Of a stretch of DNA of 40,112 bases, positions 26,033 through 35,026 are shown in pieces. The notes beneath the pieces are model-generated. The model worked only from the letters and a program-made list of their open reading frames with translations. It was not told where the DNA came from and searched no databases. Position numbers and translations under genes: made by a program. The stretch is from Gammaproteobacteria bacterium (lineage in GTDB: Bacteria; Pseudomonadota; Gammaproteobacteria; Steroidobacterales; Woeseiaceae). The stretch covers positions 1 to 40,112 of the forward strand of contig JAOTUU010000009.1 in the NCBI GenBank assembly GCA_029863705.1. Reading direction: 5' to 3'. Every line of letters begins with the position of its first letter. Position 1 is the stretch's first letter.

Positions 26033-27097
26033 ATGATACGTAGTCTGTTTATCGCCCTGATAGTCGCCACAACTTTATTGACTGCATGTGGAGACACTGA
26101 AGACAAGGAATTCTACTCGGGTAAAACCATTTCCGTTTATGTCGGGCGCCCGCCGGGCAGCGGTGCTGATCTGGCGGTACGTTCCTTCGTTCGTTTCTGG
26201 CAGGAGCATATCCCGGGACAGCCGACTATGGTGGTAAAGAACGTGCCAGGGGGTGCTGGCTCCAGAGTCTGGAATCTTGCCTGGGACGAAAAAAATCCCA
26301 ACGATCTCGAGATCTTTTTTTCCCCGGTTTCAGGTACGGCAGTCATCGTACGTGAAGAGGGTCTGCGCGCCGACCTTTCACAGCTGCCGCTGCTCGGCGC
26401 GTTGAGCAGCCCCAATATGACCTATGCGCGTACCGAGCGGTTGGAGAGTGCCGACGAATTGCCGAATGTAAAAGGGCTGACATTTGGCGGTCAGGGACCG
26501 GCGCATCGCTTCAGCGTACTGGGACGCCTGACACTCGATATTCTGGGTGTCGACTACAATAGCGTCACGGGATTTTCGGGTTCGAGCGATGTCTTTAACG
26601 CCTTGCGGCGCAAGGAAGTAGATATACAGACTGCACCGCTGAACTTCTATCGCTTTACCGTGGAGCCGAGCGTCGTCGAGAACGGTGAAGTCATTGCCTT
26701 GTGGTACAACCCGATTATCAATGTCAAAGGTGAAATCGTGCCGTTGGAAGCGGCCGGCGATATTCCCAGTTTCATCGAATATTATGAGTCGGTGAAAGGC
26801 GAAGCGCCCGCCGGAGAGCTTTTCGAAATGTACAAGTGGCTGTTGCCAAATATCAATGGCATCGTATACGCGGCTCTTCTGCCACGAGGCTCAACGGATG
26901 AGGCCACACAAATATTGACCGAAAGCTTCGCGCGAGTAACGCAGGATGAAGCCTATAGAGCCGAAGAGGAGAGGATGTTCGGTTTTAATCTTCCCGTGGT
27001 CAGCGCTGAAGACGGAGCCAAAAATCTTGATGACATGGCGAATGCCCCCGAGGCCGTGCGACGTCTCCTCAATGACTATATTCAGGAAGCCCGCTAG
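26033..27097 (+). CDS. TTT transporter periplasmic binding lipoprotein (TctC family, copy 2)
   Basis: The protein has 354 residues from the ATG at 26033 (GGAA eight bases upstream); TTG 26009 and ATG 26018 are alternative starts. The signal MIRSLFIALIVATTLLTAC is a textbook lipoprotein leader with the lipobox LTAC. The mature part begins with KTISVYVGRPPGSGADL and continues to MVVKNVPGGAG, as in TctC/Bug proteins. It should capture a carboxylate for the permease encoded next. It is only moderately like copy 1, so the two systems probably take different ligands. Confidence 0.87.
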   Translation: MIRSLFIALIVATTLLTACGDTEDKEFYSGKTISVYVGRPPGSGADLAVRSFVRFWQEHIPGQPTMVVKNVPGGAGSRVWNLAWDEKNPNDLEIFFSPVSGTAVIVREEGLRADLSQLPLLGALSSPNMTYARTERLESADELPNVKGLTFGGQGPAHRFSVLGRLTLDILGVDYNSVTGFSGSSDVFNALRRKEVDIQTAPLNFYRFTVEPSVVENGEVIALWYNPIINVKGEIVPLEAAGDIPSFIEYYESVKGEAPAGELFEMYKWLLPNINGIVYAALLPRGSTDEATQILTESFARVTQDEAYRAEEERMFGFNLPVVSAEDGAKNLDDMANAPEAVRRLLNDYIQEAR

Positions 27098-27183
27098 CAC
27101 GGATATGTCGTGAAGTCTCGAAATAAGGGCTTGAATTACAGCGAACATTTGCCTGCATATCGTTATGTGGAGGTCCCTCTGAC

Positions 27184-27201
27184 GTGGCTGAATCGACGTG
27201 A
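27184..27201 (+). other. Possible five-codon mini-cistron coupled to the TctA start
   Basis: A strong GGAGGT (27169-27174) is nine bases before a GTG that reads only Val-Ala-Glu-Ser-Thr and then stops. Its TGA overlaps the GTG start of the permease by four bases (GTGA). The permease start has no close ribosome site of its own, so ribosomes may be handed over from this short frame. Confidence 0.35.
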
Positions 27202-29183
27202 TTGAAGGAATGCTGGCAGGCCTGGCCCTCGTATTAAGTTGGCCGACGTTTGGCTATTTGCTGCTTGGCGTCTTCATTGGCATGTGGATCGGTGCCGTGC
27301 CCGGTCTGGGCGGTGTAGTCGGTCTGGTGCTGCTGTTGCCGTTTACTTTCAGCATGGATCCGGTGCCGGCGTTTGCCTTGCTTATGGGCCTGTACGCGGT
27401 GACGTCTACCAGCGACACGATCTCAGCAATTCTCCTGGGCATTCCTGGCAGTGTAGCCTCACAGGCGACGATTCTCGACGGCTACCCGCTGGCAAAAAAA
27501 GGCCATGCCGGTCGAGCATTTGGTGCGGCCTATACCGTCTCCGCATTAGGTGGTGTATTCGGTGCTTTGCTCATGGCTGCGTCACTGCCGTTTATTCTGC
27601 CGGTCATCTTCGCGTTCGGAATTCCTGAGTTCCTGATGTTGGGGCTTCTGGGGTTGACCATGGTCGGTGTGCTGTCCGGGGGCGCCGTCACCAAAGGTTT
27701 GATTGTCGGCCTGCTCGGATTGCTACTCACGACGGTTGGTTATGCTGAAGCCACGGGCGTACCCAGGTTCAATCTGCACACGGAGTATCTGCTCGACGGG
27801 ATACCTATTATTCCGATCGCGCTGGGATTGTTCGGCATACCCGAGCTTCTGGAGATGGCGGTAAAGAACACTTCGATTTCTCGTGTCGACACGGTGGACA
27901 AAAGCCGCGGTGGCATGTTGCGCGGCATCAGGGATGTGTTTAAACACCGCTGGCTTACATTTCGTTCTGCAGTCGTTGGAACTTACGTTGGTGTGCTGCC
28001 CGGCCTGGGCGGTTCTATCGTCGACTGGATTGCTTACGGGCATGCAGTGCAGAGTGCCAAAGATAAATCGAAGTTTGGCAAAGGCGATATTCGTGGCGTC
28101 ATCGCACCCGAGGCTGCCAATAATGCATCGCGGGCCGGTGCACTGATCCCGACAGTGGCCTTTGGCATACCTGGAAGCCTTGGCGCTGCGATCCTGCTGA
28201 GCGCCCTGGTCATCAAGGGTCTGCAGCCGGGTCCGGATATGCTCACGGTAAATCTGGGGCTGACTTTCAGCATGATCTGGGATATCGCGATCGCCAATAT
28301 CCTGGCGGCTGGACTGCTGATGTTGCTCAGTCGTCAGATTGCAAAGGTCGCATTTCTTCCGGCTCACTCGGTCGTTCCTGGTGTCATGGTTGTGTTGCTC
28401 ATGGGAGCCTGGGTCGCGACCAGTTCCATGGGCGACTGGTGGACGTGTCTCGCAATGGCCGTCCTGGGTTACGTCATGAAACAGGGTGGCTGGCCACGGT
28501 CTCCGCTTATCCTGGCCCTTGTGCTTGGAACGCTCATCGAGAATAACTTTCAACTGACGATGCAGCTGCATGATGGCTTCAGCTGGATGTACCAGAGACC
28601 CATTGTGGTCATTATTGAAGTTGCCATTCTGGTGACAATTTTTCTCGCGGCTCGCGGTCTGACGCGGCCGAAATCGGTGCGGGCGAGAAAAAAGAAAGAC
28701 GTTGCCGGCCCGTCGCAGTCGCTGATGTCGTTCTTGCTTGCCGTCATACTGCTTGCAGTCTTTGTTTCGGCATTCCTCATTGCAAAAGGTTTTGAAGATG
28801 CGGCGACAGGGCAGTTTCCGCTCGCCGTGCTTACGCTCGCAATTCCCTTGGCGTTGTTTGTCGTCATTAACGACATGCGCGCCTGTTTCAGTGGTATCAA
28901 GCATGCAGGTGGGACCGCACAGGCAACTGCCGCTGCCAGCCAAACATGGGAACTGCCTGCCAGCGCAAGATTCTTTGGCTACCTGCTGGCAATGTTGGCG
29001 ACCACGTATGTCGCCGGTCAGCTCGTATCTTTGCCGTTATTTGTCGCCTTATATGCGCGCCGCTGGGGTAATTTCAGCTGGACGATGAGCCTGGTGTATG
29101 CGGCGGCCAGCCTTTTACTGGTCTGGGGGCTCTACGCCCAGGTAATGAACTTGCGTCTTTATCCATCGCTGTTATTTGACTGA
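27198..29183 (+). CDS. TTT transporter permease, TctA with fused TctB-like domain (copy 2)
   Basis: This 661-residue membrane protein is organised like copy 1. A TctA domain (1 to about 480, opening with GAVPGLGGVVG) is followed by a basic linker and a TctB-like four-helix region (from about 508). There is no separate tctB gene. The GTG start follows a possible mini-cistron. The permease follows tctC by 100 bases and sits in the GntR-linked operon. An ATG four codons later is an alternative start. The substrate is likely a carboxylate handled by the hydroxyacid dehydrogenase module. Confidence 0.88.
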   Translation: MIEGMLAGLALVLSWPTFGYLLLGVFIGMWIGAVPGLGGVVGLVLLLPFTFSMDPVPAFALLMGLYAVTSTSDTISAILLGIPGSVASQATILDGYPLAKKGHAGRAFGAAYTVSALGGVFGALLMAASLPFILPVIFAFGIPEFLMLGLLGLTMVGVLSGGAVTKGLIVGLLGLLLTTVGYAEATGVPRFNLHTEYLLDGIPIIPIALGLFGIPELLEMAVKNTSISRVDTVDKSRGGMLRGIRDVFKHRWLTFRSAVVGTYVGVLPGLGGSIVDWIAYGHAVQSAKDKSKFGKGDIRGVIAPEAANNASRAGALIPTVAFGIPGSLGAAILLSALVIKGLQPGPDMLTVNLGLTFSMIWDIAIANILAAGLLMLLSRQIAKVAFLPAHSVVPGVMVVLLMGAWVATSSMGDWWTCLAMAVLGYVMKQGGWPRSPLILALVLGTLIENNFQLTMQLHDGFSWMYQRPIVVIIEVAILVTIFLAARGLTRPKSVRARKKKDVAGPSQSLMSFLLAVILLAVFVSAFLIAKGFEDAATGQFPLAVLTLAIPLALFVVINDMRACFSGIKHAGGTAQATAAASQTWELPASARFFGYLLAMLATTYVAGQLVSLPLFVALYARRWGNFSWTMSLVYAAASLLLVWGLYAQVMNLRLYPSLLFD

Positions 29184-29229
29184 CTATTAAGGTGGTACCT
29201 GCCATTCGGCTAACTTCGGGAGTAAAACC

Positions 29230-30291
29230 GTGACTAAAAAATATTTACTGCTAACAATGCGAGCTGCAACGATCTGCATTGCAGTGACAGGCATCAGCGC
29301 ATGCCAGAATAAAGAGGAAGCGACTCTTGCACCGACCGCGACCCCCGCACCGACCGCGACCCCCGCGCCGGCCGTAACCCCTGCATTGGATTCGACGCGG
29401 GTTGTTATCACAGAGGCGGTTGATGGATCTGAATTCCCTGTCCATCTTGCTTATATTGAGACCATTGACGGGCTCTACACGCCTATCGGGATACGCAAAC
29501 CGGACGGTGATGGTCCGTTTCCGATCGTACTATTCGCGTCCGGAAACGGTGGCGGTGGCATGAATTGGGTTCGCGACGCAACTCAAAACACGAGCTGGAC
29601 GCAGGAGCAATTCGTCAAAGCTGGCTATGCCGTGGCCTGGACACGCTATCGGGCAGAGGTGGAACTGGCGTATGCCAACTACGGCAAGCTGATCGAAGAC
29701 ACGCGCCAGGGGCGCCAGCTGCTGAATCGCGGCCCCCTCGAGTATGAGGACCTCATCTCGATTATCGAGTACGCGAAGACGCTGCCCTATGTTGACCCGG
29801 ATCGGGTCGGTTACATGGGCATGAGTCATGGTGGAGAGATGGCCTTCAAAATCACGTCTGAATACGATGGCCTGGCTGCGGCGATTGCCAGCGAACCGGC
29901 GAACCACGAGTTCCTCGCACTAACGCCGGATGACACGGCACACGTGAATCCCGAAAGCGGCCTGATGGACATCGAGAGCATGCTGATGCGCGAAACGGAT
30001 AAAGTTCGCAGGCGCATCGATATGCAGATCGCACAAGAGCGGATCAGCACAATCAATACGCCTATCTTCGTGCATGGCCGCAATTCCGACGAACTGCAAG
30101 GCATCTTCAGGGTTGGCTACGACTTGCTGCAAGAGGCGGGCAAGGAGTCCGAGTGGAAAAGCTACGAACACGATGTCCATGGCTTCGTCTATGTGCAGCG
30201 AAATGATGACGGTGTCTATGCTCCTGACGAGGTGCAATTGGAGGCGGTCAATGACAGCCTCGCCTTTTTCGACCGGTACATGAAACCCTGA
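29230..30291 (+). CDS. Lipoprotein alpha/beta hydrolase, dienelactone-hydrolase-like
   Basis: This 353-residue protein starts with GTG. A lipoprotein signal ends at C25 (GISAC). A Pro/Thr/Ala linker (about 31-52) is built from an 18-base repeat. The hydrolase domain has the nucleophile S199 in GMSHGG, a probable acid D287 (GRNSDE) and H317 (HDVHGF). The enzyme would be anchored to a membrane facing the periplasm and hydrolyse esters or lactones. Its place after the TTT permease suggests it releases the acid that the transporter takes up. Confidence 0.85.
   Translation: MTKKYLLLTMRAATICIAVTGISACQNKEEATLAPTATPAPTATPAPAVTPALDSTRVVITEAVDGSEFPVHLAYIETIDGLYTPIGIRKPDGDGPFPIVLFASGNGGGGMNWVRDATQNTSWTQEQFVKAGYAVAWTRYRAEVELAYANYGKLIEDTRQGRQLLNRGPLEYEDLISIIEYAKTLPYVDPDRVGYMGMSHGGEMAFKITSEYDGLAAAIASEPANHEFLALTPDDTAHVNPESGLMDIESMLMRETDKVRRRIDMQIAQERISTINTPIFVHGRNSDELQGIFRVGYDLLQEAGKESEWKSYEHDVHGFVYVQRNDDGVYAPDEVQLEAVNDSLAFFDRYMKP
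29329..29382 (+). repeat. Three tandem copies of an 18-base unit encoding a Pro/Thr linker
   Basis: GCACCGACCGCGACCCCC occurs exactly at 29329-29346 and 29347-29364; a degenerate third copy is at 29365-29382. It encodes Ala-Pro-Thr-Ala-Thr-Pro repeats between the lipid anchor and the hydrolase domain. Confidence 0.9.
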
Positions 30292-30360
30292 TCGAAAACG
30301 CGAGTGTGAAACTGCGTTGACTCTGTCATTGCCAGGTAGCGGTACCAGGAAGGCTTATTC

Positions 30361-31569
30361 GTGAGCGAGCAAGCCAAGGCGGATGCAGTGTCGGCCGGAT
30401 CTGTATACCGTCGCTTGCTGCTGCCTATTTATGTCCCAACGCTACTCAGCTCGGTCAGTTTGCAGGCCCTGCTCGTGTTGTTACCGCTGTACGTGCTGGA
30501 GCGCGGTGCTGGCGCGGCATTTGCCGCTCTTCTGATAGGCTTGCGCGGCGTTGGTATGCTTCTCTTCGATCTTCCGGCCGGCGTGTTGCTGGCACGCCTG
30601 GGAGATAAGCCGGTGCTGTTGGCCGGACTTGTCGCGATGACAGTCAGCACTGCGCTTTTCGCGTTATCAGACAATCCGTGGCTCATGAGCGCCGCCGCAA
30701 TCGTCTCGGGTATGGGCTTTGCAGCCTGGATGATCGGGCGCCAGTCTTACATTACCGATAATTGCGAGATTGGTGAGCGCGGGCGCGCAATTGCCGCCAT
30801 GGCAGGGACGATGCGCCTGGGTGGCTTCATCGGACCCGCTGTGGGTGCCGTTGTTGCCGAGGCATTCGGCTTCGTCGCTGCGTTTATTGTTCTGTCCGCG
30901 AGCGCGGCTGCCGCCGTGTTGTTCGTGATGTCGTTCTCTCGCAATGTGCCTCCGGAGACGCAGCCCGGCAATGCTCATCTCGCGAACATAAAGGAAATTG
31001 TCACAGTCAACGCGCGCGTACTGAGTACGGGTGGGGCTGCGTCGCTCGGGCTTCAGCTGATGCGCGCCGGTCGTATCTTGCTGATACCACTGTTTGGCCA
31101 TTTTCTGGGGCTGAATATCACGGCCATCGGACTGATCGTCTCGCTTGCGGCCATGCTCGACGCAGCCATGTTTTATCCCGCCGGAATGATCATGGATCAC
31201 TACGGTCGGAAATGGGCGAGCGTTCCATGCCTGGTGTTTTTTGCGGCGTCCCTTGCGTTGCTGCCATTGACGCAAGGCTATTACTCATTGCTTGCTGTGT
31301 CGTTGCTGGCCGGTTTTGCAAACGGTCTGGGTACCGGATCGCTACTGACACTTGGATCGGACCTGGCACCAGCAAAAGGCCGCAAGGAGTTTCTCGGAAT
31401 CTGGCGATTCATCGGCGATATCGGTCATGCGGGCGGTCCGCTGATGATCGGCGCGCTAATCAATCTGGCAACGCTTGGCGCGGCGGCAATAGCAACCGCG
31501 GGAATCGGCATGGTCAGCGCGGCCGTCATGTACTGGCTCGTTGACGAAACGCTTCGTCGGAAAAGATAG
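30361..31569 (+). CDS. Major facilitator superfamily transporter
   Basis: This 402-residue protein starts at GTG with AGGAAGG upstream and has about twelve hydrophobic segments. The loop between helices 2 and 3 (DLPAGVLLARLGDKP) is the MFS signature loop, and it recurs in the second half as MIMDHYGRKW. It probably exports or imports a small organic compound with protons. It follows the lipoprotein hydrolase by 69 bases and is the last gene of the co-directional group. Specificity cannot be seen. Confidence 0.9.
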   Translation: MSEQAKADAVSAGSVYRRLLLPIYVPTLLSSVSLQALLVLLPLYVLERGAGAAFAALLIGLRGVGMLLFDLPAGVLLARLGDKPVLLAGLVAMTVSTALFALSDNPWLMSAAAIVSGMGFAAWMIGRQSYITDNCEIGERGRAIAAMAGTMRLGGFIGPAVGAVVAEAFGFVAAFIVLSASAAAAVLFVMSFSRNVPPETQPGNAHLANIKEIVTVNARVLSTGGAASLGLQLMRAGRILLIPLFGHFLGLNITAIGLIVSLAAMLDAAMFYPAGMIMDHYGRKWASVPCLVFFAASLALLPLTQGYYSLLAVSLLAGFANGLGTGSLLTLGSDLAPAKGRKEFLGIWRFIGDIGHAGGPLMIGALINLATLGAAAIATAGIGMVSAAVMYWLVDETLRRKR

Positions 31570-31586
31570 TCAGTCTAGTGCACTTG

Positions 31587-32921
31587 TCACACGCCGCTGC
31601 GTTCGTCGATGATGCGCCGCAGTTCTTTTTGCCGCTTACGGTCGATTGGATACTTCCACATAAGAAGTAATACGAGCAAGTAAGCTCCGATAGGCGTAAA
31701 TACAATCAGGTAACGAACATTTTCGATCATCGCCTGGGAATTTTCCGCACCGGCATCGGGATCGAAACCGATCCAGGACAGCGCCATGTAAATTCCGCTG
31801 GCCATCAAACCCGCGGCCAGTTTGCTGCTCAGTTGCAGCAGAGCATAGTACAAACCCATACGTTCGGAGCCGCTTTCCGCCTGATCGTGGTCGCAGACAT
31901 CTGCCATCATCGTGCGTGGCAGCATTTCGTGCGCGGACGTAATTGCCCCGACGAATAAAAAGGCCAGCGCGGTCAGCCAGAGTTGCCCTGGTGGCAGAAA
32001 GAACATGAGGGCCGGTACGACCATGCCATAGAGTACTGCCAGTTGCATGGTGGCGTGCTTGGTGAAGTGCTGGGCCAACTTGACCCAGACCGGGATAAAC
32101 ACCATGCCGCCAATCATCAGGAAGAAAAGAGTAAAGCCGGTTCGGTCGCCGAGTAGCAGCGTGTAAGTGACAAAAAATACGAACAACGACTGTACTACCG
32201 CATAAGCAGCCGTGATTGCAGCATTTGCTGCGAGTAAGCGCAGCAGCGCCCAATTGCCGGCTACGATTGCCAGCGCACGGCGAAAGCCAATATGCGTAGG
32301 CGGCGGTGATGTTGGTTCCGGGAGACTGCGCAGGCAGATAAATACCGCAACCGGTAACAGGATTATTAGCATCCAGCCGACCGCAGCTACCTTGTCGGCA
32401 TGAGAGGGCGAGCCAAACTGTTCCATCAGCGCCGGCGTCAGCGCGACTGACATCATGCCGAGCATTGCGGCCACTTGCAGCCAGCCAGTTATGTCGGTGC
32501 GCTGGTCGTAGTCGGGCGAGAGCTCCAGTGCCCAGGCCGTATGGCTGACCGTGGTCAATGTCCAGCCGATGTAGACAACGATAAGCCAGCCAAAAAGGTA
32601 GCCTGAACCAACCTGTCCCGTGGGTATAAACAACATATAGATCGCAAGAACGAGGATGATCGTACCTAAGACCAACCACGGTCGGCGGCGTCCCCAGGGG
32701 GTTTTGTATCGGTCTGACACAATGCCAAATATCGGGTCGGTCACGACGTCGAACATTTTAGTTGTAAAGAAAATGCCTGCGATTGCCTGTGCATCCAGAC
32801 CCATCGTGATCGCATACAAGGGCATCAGAAGGATGTATTTGGATTGTAGAAATCCGGCCAGAGGCATGGCGGGAAACGAGAACCCGACCATCGAGAGCTT
32901 GCTTGTCTTGAATAACGTCAT
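31587..32921 (-). CDS. MFS transporter, GPH cation-symporter (MelB-like) family
   Basis: This 444-residue protein has about twelve membrane helices. The signature FDVVTDPIFGIVSDRYKTPW and the following GRRRPW are diagnostic for the glycoside-pentoside-hexuronide:cation symporter family. These take up sugars, glycosides or hexuronides with Na+ or H+. The gene converges with the other MFS gene and lies 48 bases downstream of the PQQ dehydrogenase, so the two may be cotranscribed. A glycoside substrate is possible, but homologues in catabolic clusters carry other compounds too. Confidence 0.9.
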   Translation of the reverse strand: MTLFKTSKLSMVGFSFPAMPLAGFLQSKYILLMPLYAITMGLDAQAIAGIFFTTKMFDVVTDPIFGIVSDRYKTPWGRRRPWLVLGTIILVLAIYMLFIPTGQVGSGYLFGWLIVVYIGWTLTTVSHTAWALELSPDYDQRTDITGWLQVAAMLGMMSVALTPALMEQFGSPSHADKVAAVGWMLIILLPVAVFICLRSLPEPTSPPPTHIGFRRALAIVAGNWALLRLLAANAAITAAYAVVQSLFVFFVTYTLLLGDRTGFTLFFLMIGGMVFIPVWVKLAQHFTKHATMQLAVLYGMVVPALMFFLPPGQLWLTALAFLFVGAITSAHEMLPRTMMADVCDHDQAESGSERMGLYYALLQLSSKLAAGLMASGIYMALSWIGFDPDAGAENSQAMIENVRYLIVFTPIGAYLLVLLLMWKYPIDRKRQKELRRIIDERSGV

Positions 32922-32969
32922 TGGATGTCCTGGTGCATTAGTCGGGTTTCAGTTGATGCGGCGGTCGCA

Positions 32970-34898
32970 CTACTCATCGCTCAGCGTATAGGCGACGATC
33001 GCGTCACCTTCTTCAGTAAATGCGCGGCGGTTTCCGCCCGCAGCGATCACGATGAATTGCTTGCCATCCGCCATGTAGGTCATAGGCACTGCCATGCCGG
33101 CGTAAGGCAATTTGTCCTGCCACAATTCCGCACCGTCATTGATGTCCAGGATGCGAAGTTTCTTGTCCATGGAAGCCGCCATGATAATGATTCCACCGGC
33201 GGTGACGATCGGGCCGCCGATGATGACCGAACCCCATGACTCGGGAAAAGTCACCCCGTAACGTCGGCTCTGGCCGAATGGTCTCTGCCACGCAACTCTG
33301 CCAGAGTCCATATCGACTGCGGTCAGTGTGCCCCAGGGTGGCGGAGTGCAGGGGACACCGCTCGGAGCTTGAAAATTTTCTGTCTTGGTGGAGTAGCGCG
33401 TGCCCGGCATCGGGTCACCAGTGCCATCCCGGTAGCTACTTCCAGGGACCTCCGCGTTGCCGGCAGCCGGCATGGGTGTAAGTTCGCCATCCTCGTTCGG
33501 AATCAGCCAGTGTTGTGTTCCGACGGCCATTGATTTGATGACGAGCAGGTTGGAATTCGGATCAAACGCAGCGCCGCCCCAGTTGCCGCCGCCGCCGAAG
33601 CCGGGGAAATGCAATGTGCCCGCTTCGCTGGGTGGGGTGAACATGCCGTCATAACGTAGTTCATCAAAGCGTTTCTTGCACCAGGAGCGACCCATGAAGG
33701 TCATGCCAAACATGTCGTCGCGGCTAAGCGTGGTGCGGGTAAACGGTTCTGGCAGCAGCGGGAACGGTTGCGTGGCTGAGGTTTGCTCTCCTGGTACATC
33801 TGACGCTGGTACAGGGCGTTCTTCGATCGGAAAAACCGGTTCGCCATTGTCACGATCAAACACGAATAAATAGCCTGCCTTGGTTTGCTGGATGGCCACT
33901 TCGCGCGCCTTGCCGCCCTTATTAATCGTCACGAGCAGCGGATGACCCGGCAGGTCGTAGTCGTAGACGTCGTGATGAACGATTTGATAGTGCCATGCAG
34001 GTTCGCCAGTTTTGGCGGATAGGGCGACCGTTGCAGTGGCATACGGAATCTTGAACTTTCGTGTGCCGCCATAAAAATCCGATGACGGGCTGGTCGTCGG
34101 TAAAAACACGAGGCCACGTTCCAGGTCGGCGCTGAGCGTAGACCAGACGTTGGCGGCTCCAGTGTCATGCACGTGTTCAGGGGGAATCGGATTGAACTCC
34201 CATCGAAGCTCACCGGTACGCACGTCGAATGCGCGGACGAAACCGTCGCTTGCGTCTACGGGGCTGTCTTCAACACCGACGGCGGCGATGACCAGGTCAT
34301 TGATCACTATAGGGCCGGATGTCGAGTGGCGCGGCCCTGGACCATTACCTTCGTAGTCCCAGTGGCTGGCGTAACCAGGGTGGCCATCCCTGGCGCCGAA
34401 ATCGCGACAGGATCTGCCAGTGTCGGCATCGATCGCATAAACATTACCATTGATGTCGGCTTTGAATACCCGACGCTCACAAGGAGTTCCGGGTTTCGCT
34501 TGTGCTGCCTCCCAGTAGGCGACACTGCGACACCTGACCGCCTGACGCGGCTGGTCGATGAGGCCTTCCCCGCCCTCGCTTTTGTGCGGATCAAAACGCC
34601 AACGTTCTTCACCGCTCATCGGATCGAGTGCAATGACACGATTCATGGGTGTGCAGTAATAAAGCGTATTGTTGGCGTGGATCGGCGTTGCCTGCAGCCA
34701 GGCCTTATCGCCCGAGAAGTGCGTCCACGCGACCTTGAGGCGACCTGCGTTGGATGCGTTGACCTGATCGAGCGCGGAATACTGGCCGCCACCGGCGTCG
34801 CCACCAAAAGTAGGCCAGTCGGCGCTGCTTTGCGCCAACGCGACACCGCAAAACAGCTTGGCGAGGACAAGCGGCAACAGCAATCGCGACACCCACAT
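32970..34898 (-). CDS. Periplasmic PQQ-dependent dehydrogenase, glucose/quinate dehydrogenase type
   Basis: This 642-residue protein has a signal peptide (1 to about 23, ending ALAQ) and eight-bladed propeller motifs such as TGELRWEFNP, TGEPAWHYQ and GNWGGAAFDP. HHDVYDYDLPGHP contains the expected catalytic aspartate region. Membrane glucose dehydrogenases carry five N-terminal helices; these are missing, so this is a soluble periplasmic form. There is also no haem motif, so an external acceptor is needed, for example the haem flavoprotein encoded divergently. It oxidises an alcohol or polyol. AAGGAG precedes the start, and operator site 4 lies upstream. Confidence 0.92.
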   Translation of the reverse strand: MWVSRLLLPLVLAKLFCGVALAQSSADWPTFGGDAGGGQYSALDQVNASNAGRLKVAWTHFSGDKAWLQATPIHANNTLYYCTPMNRVIALDPMSGEERWRFDPHKSEGGEGLIDQPRQAVRCRSVAYWEAAQAKPGTPCERRVFKADINGNVYAIDADTGRSCRDFGARDGHPGYASHWDYEGNGPGPRHSTSGPIVINDLVIAAVGVEDSPVDASDGFVRAFDVRTGELRWEFNPIPPEHVHDTGAANVWSTLSADLERGLVFLPTTSPSSDFYGGTRKFKIPYATATVALSAKTGEPAWHYQIVHHDVYDYDLPGHPLLVTINKGGKAREVAIQQTKAGYLFVFDRDNGEPVFPIEERPVPASDVPGEQTSATQPFPLLPEPFTRTTLSRDDMFGMTFMGRSWCKKRFDELRYDGMFTPPSEAGTLHFPGFGGGGNWGGAAFDPNSNLLVIKSMAVGTQHWLIPNEDGELTPMPAAGNAEVPGSSYRDGTGDPMPGTRYSTKTENFQAPSGVPCTPPPWGTLTAVDMDSGRVAWQRPFGQSRRYGVTFPESWGSVIIGGPIVTAGGIIIMAASMDKKLRILDINDGAELWQDKLPYAGMAVPMTYMADGKQFIVIAAGGNRRAFTEEGDAIVAYTLSDE

Positions 34899-34962
34899 GG
34901 CCAGTGCTCCTTAGGTTGATCGGCACGTCAGCGGTCTACCTTAACGCCTACCCGCTGCCGCT

Positions 34963-34976
34963 TGCAATCGTGTGCA
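34963..34976. promoter_or_regulatory. LacI-type operator, site 4 (one mismatch)
   Basis: TGCAATCGTGTGCA differs from the shared palindrome at one base. It lies in the 128-base gap between the PQQ dehydrogenase (-) and the haem flavoprotein (+), and could control both. Confidence 0.6.
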
Positions 34977-35026
34977 TGAAGCTGGCAGCATACCCTATCA
35001 AGCGAGGAAATAGGGGTGGGCGCGCT

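Noticed and set aside
27151-27163. GCGAACATTTGC-like partial palindrome upstream of the second TctA gene
   Set aside because: It lacks the central CpG and matching arms of the LacI-type sites.
27723-28943. Long open frame of 406 codons on the minus strand
   Set aside because: It is antisense to the clear TctA permease; its Gln/Arg/His-rich product has no recognisable domain and there is no ribosome site.
31636-32679. Open frame of 347 codons in another frame of the GPH symporter
   Set aside because: The symporter frame has clear helices and the family signature; the alternative is low-complexity and unlike any family.
34904-35026. Extended N-terminus of the flavocytochrome
   Set aside because: The extension would run through operator site 4 and lacks a ribosome site; the start at 35027 has AGGGGTGGG and a normal signal peptide.
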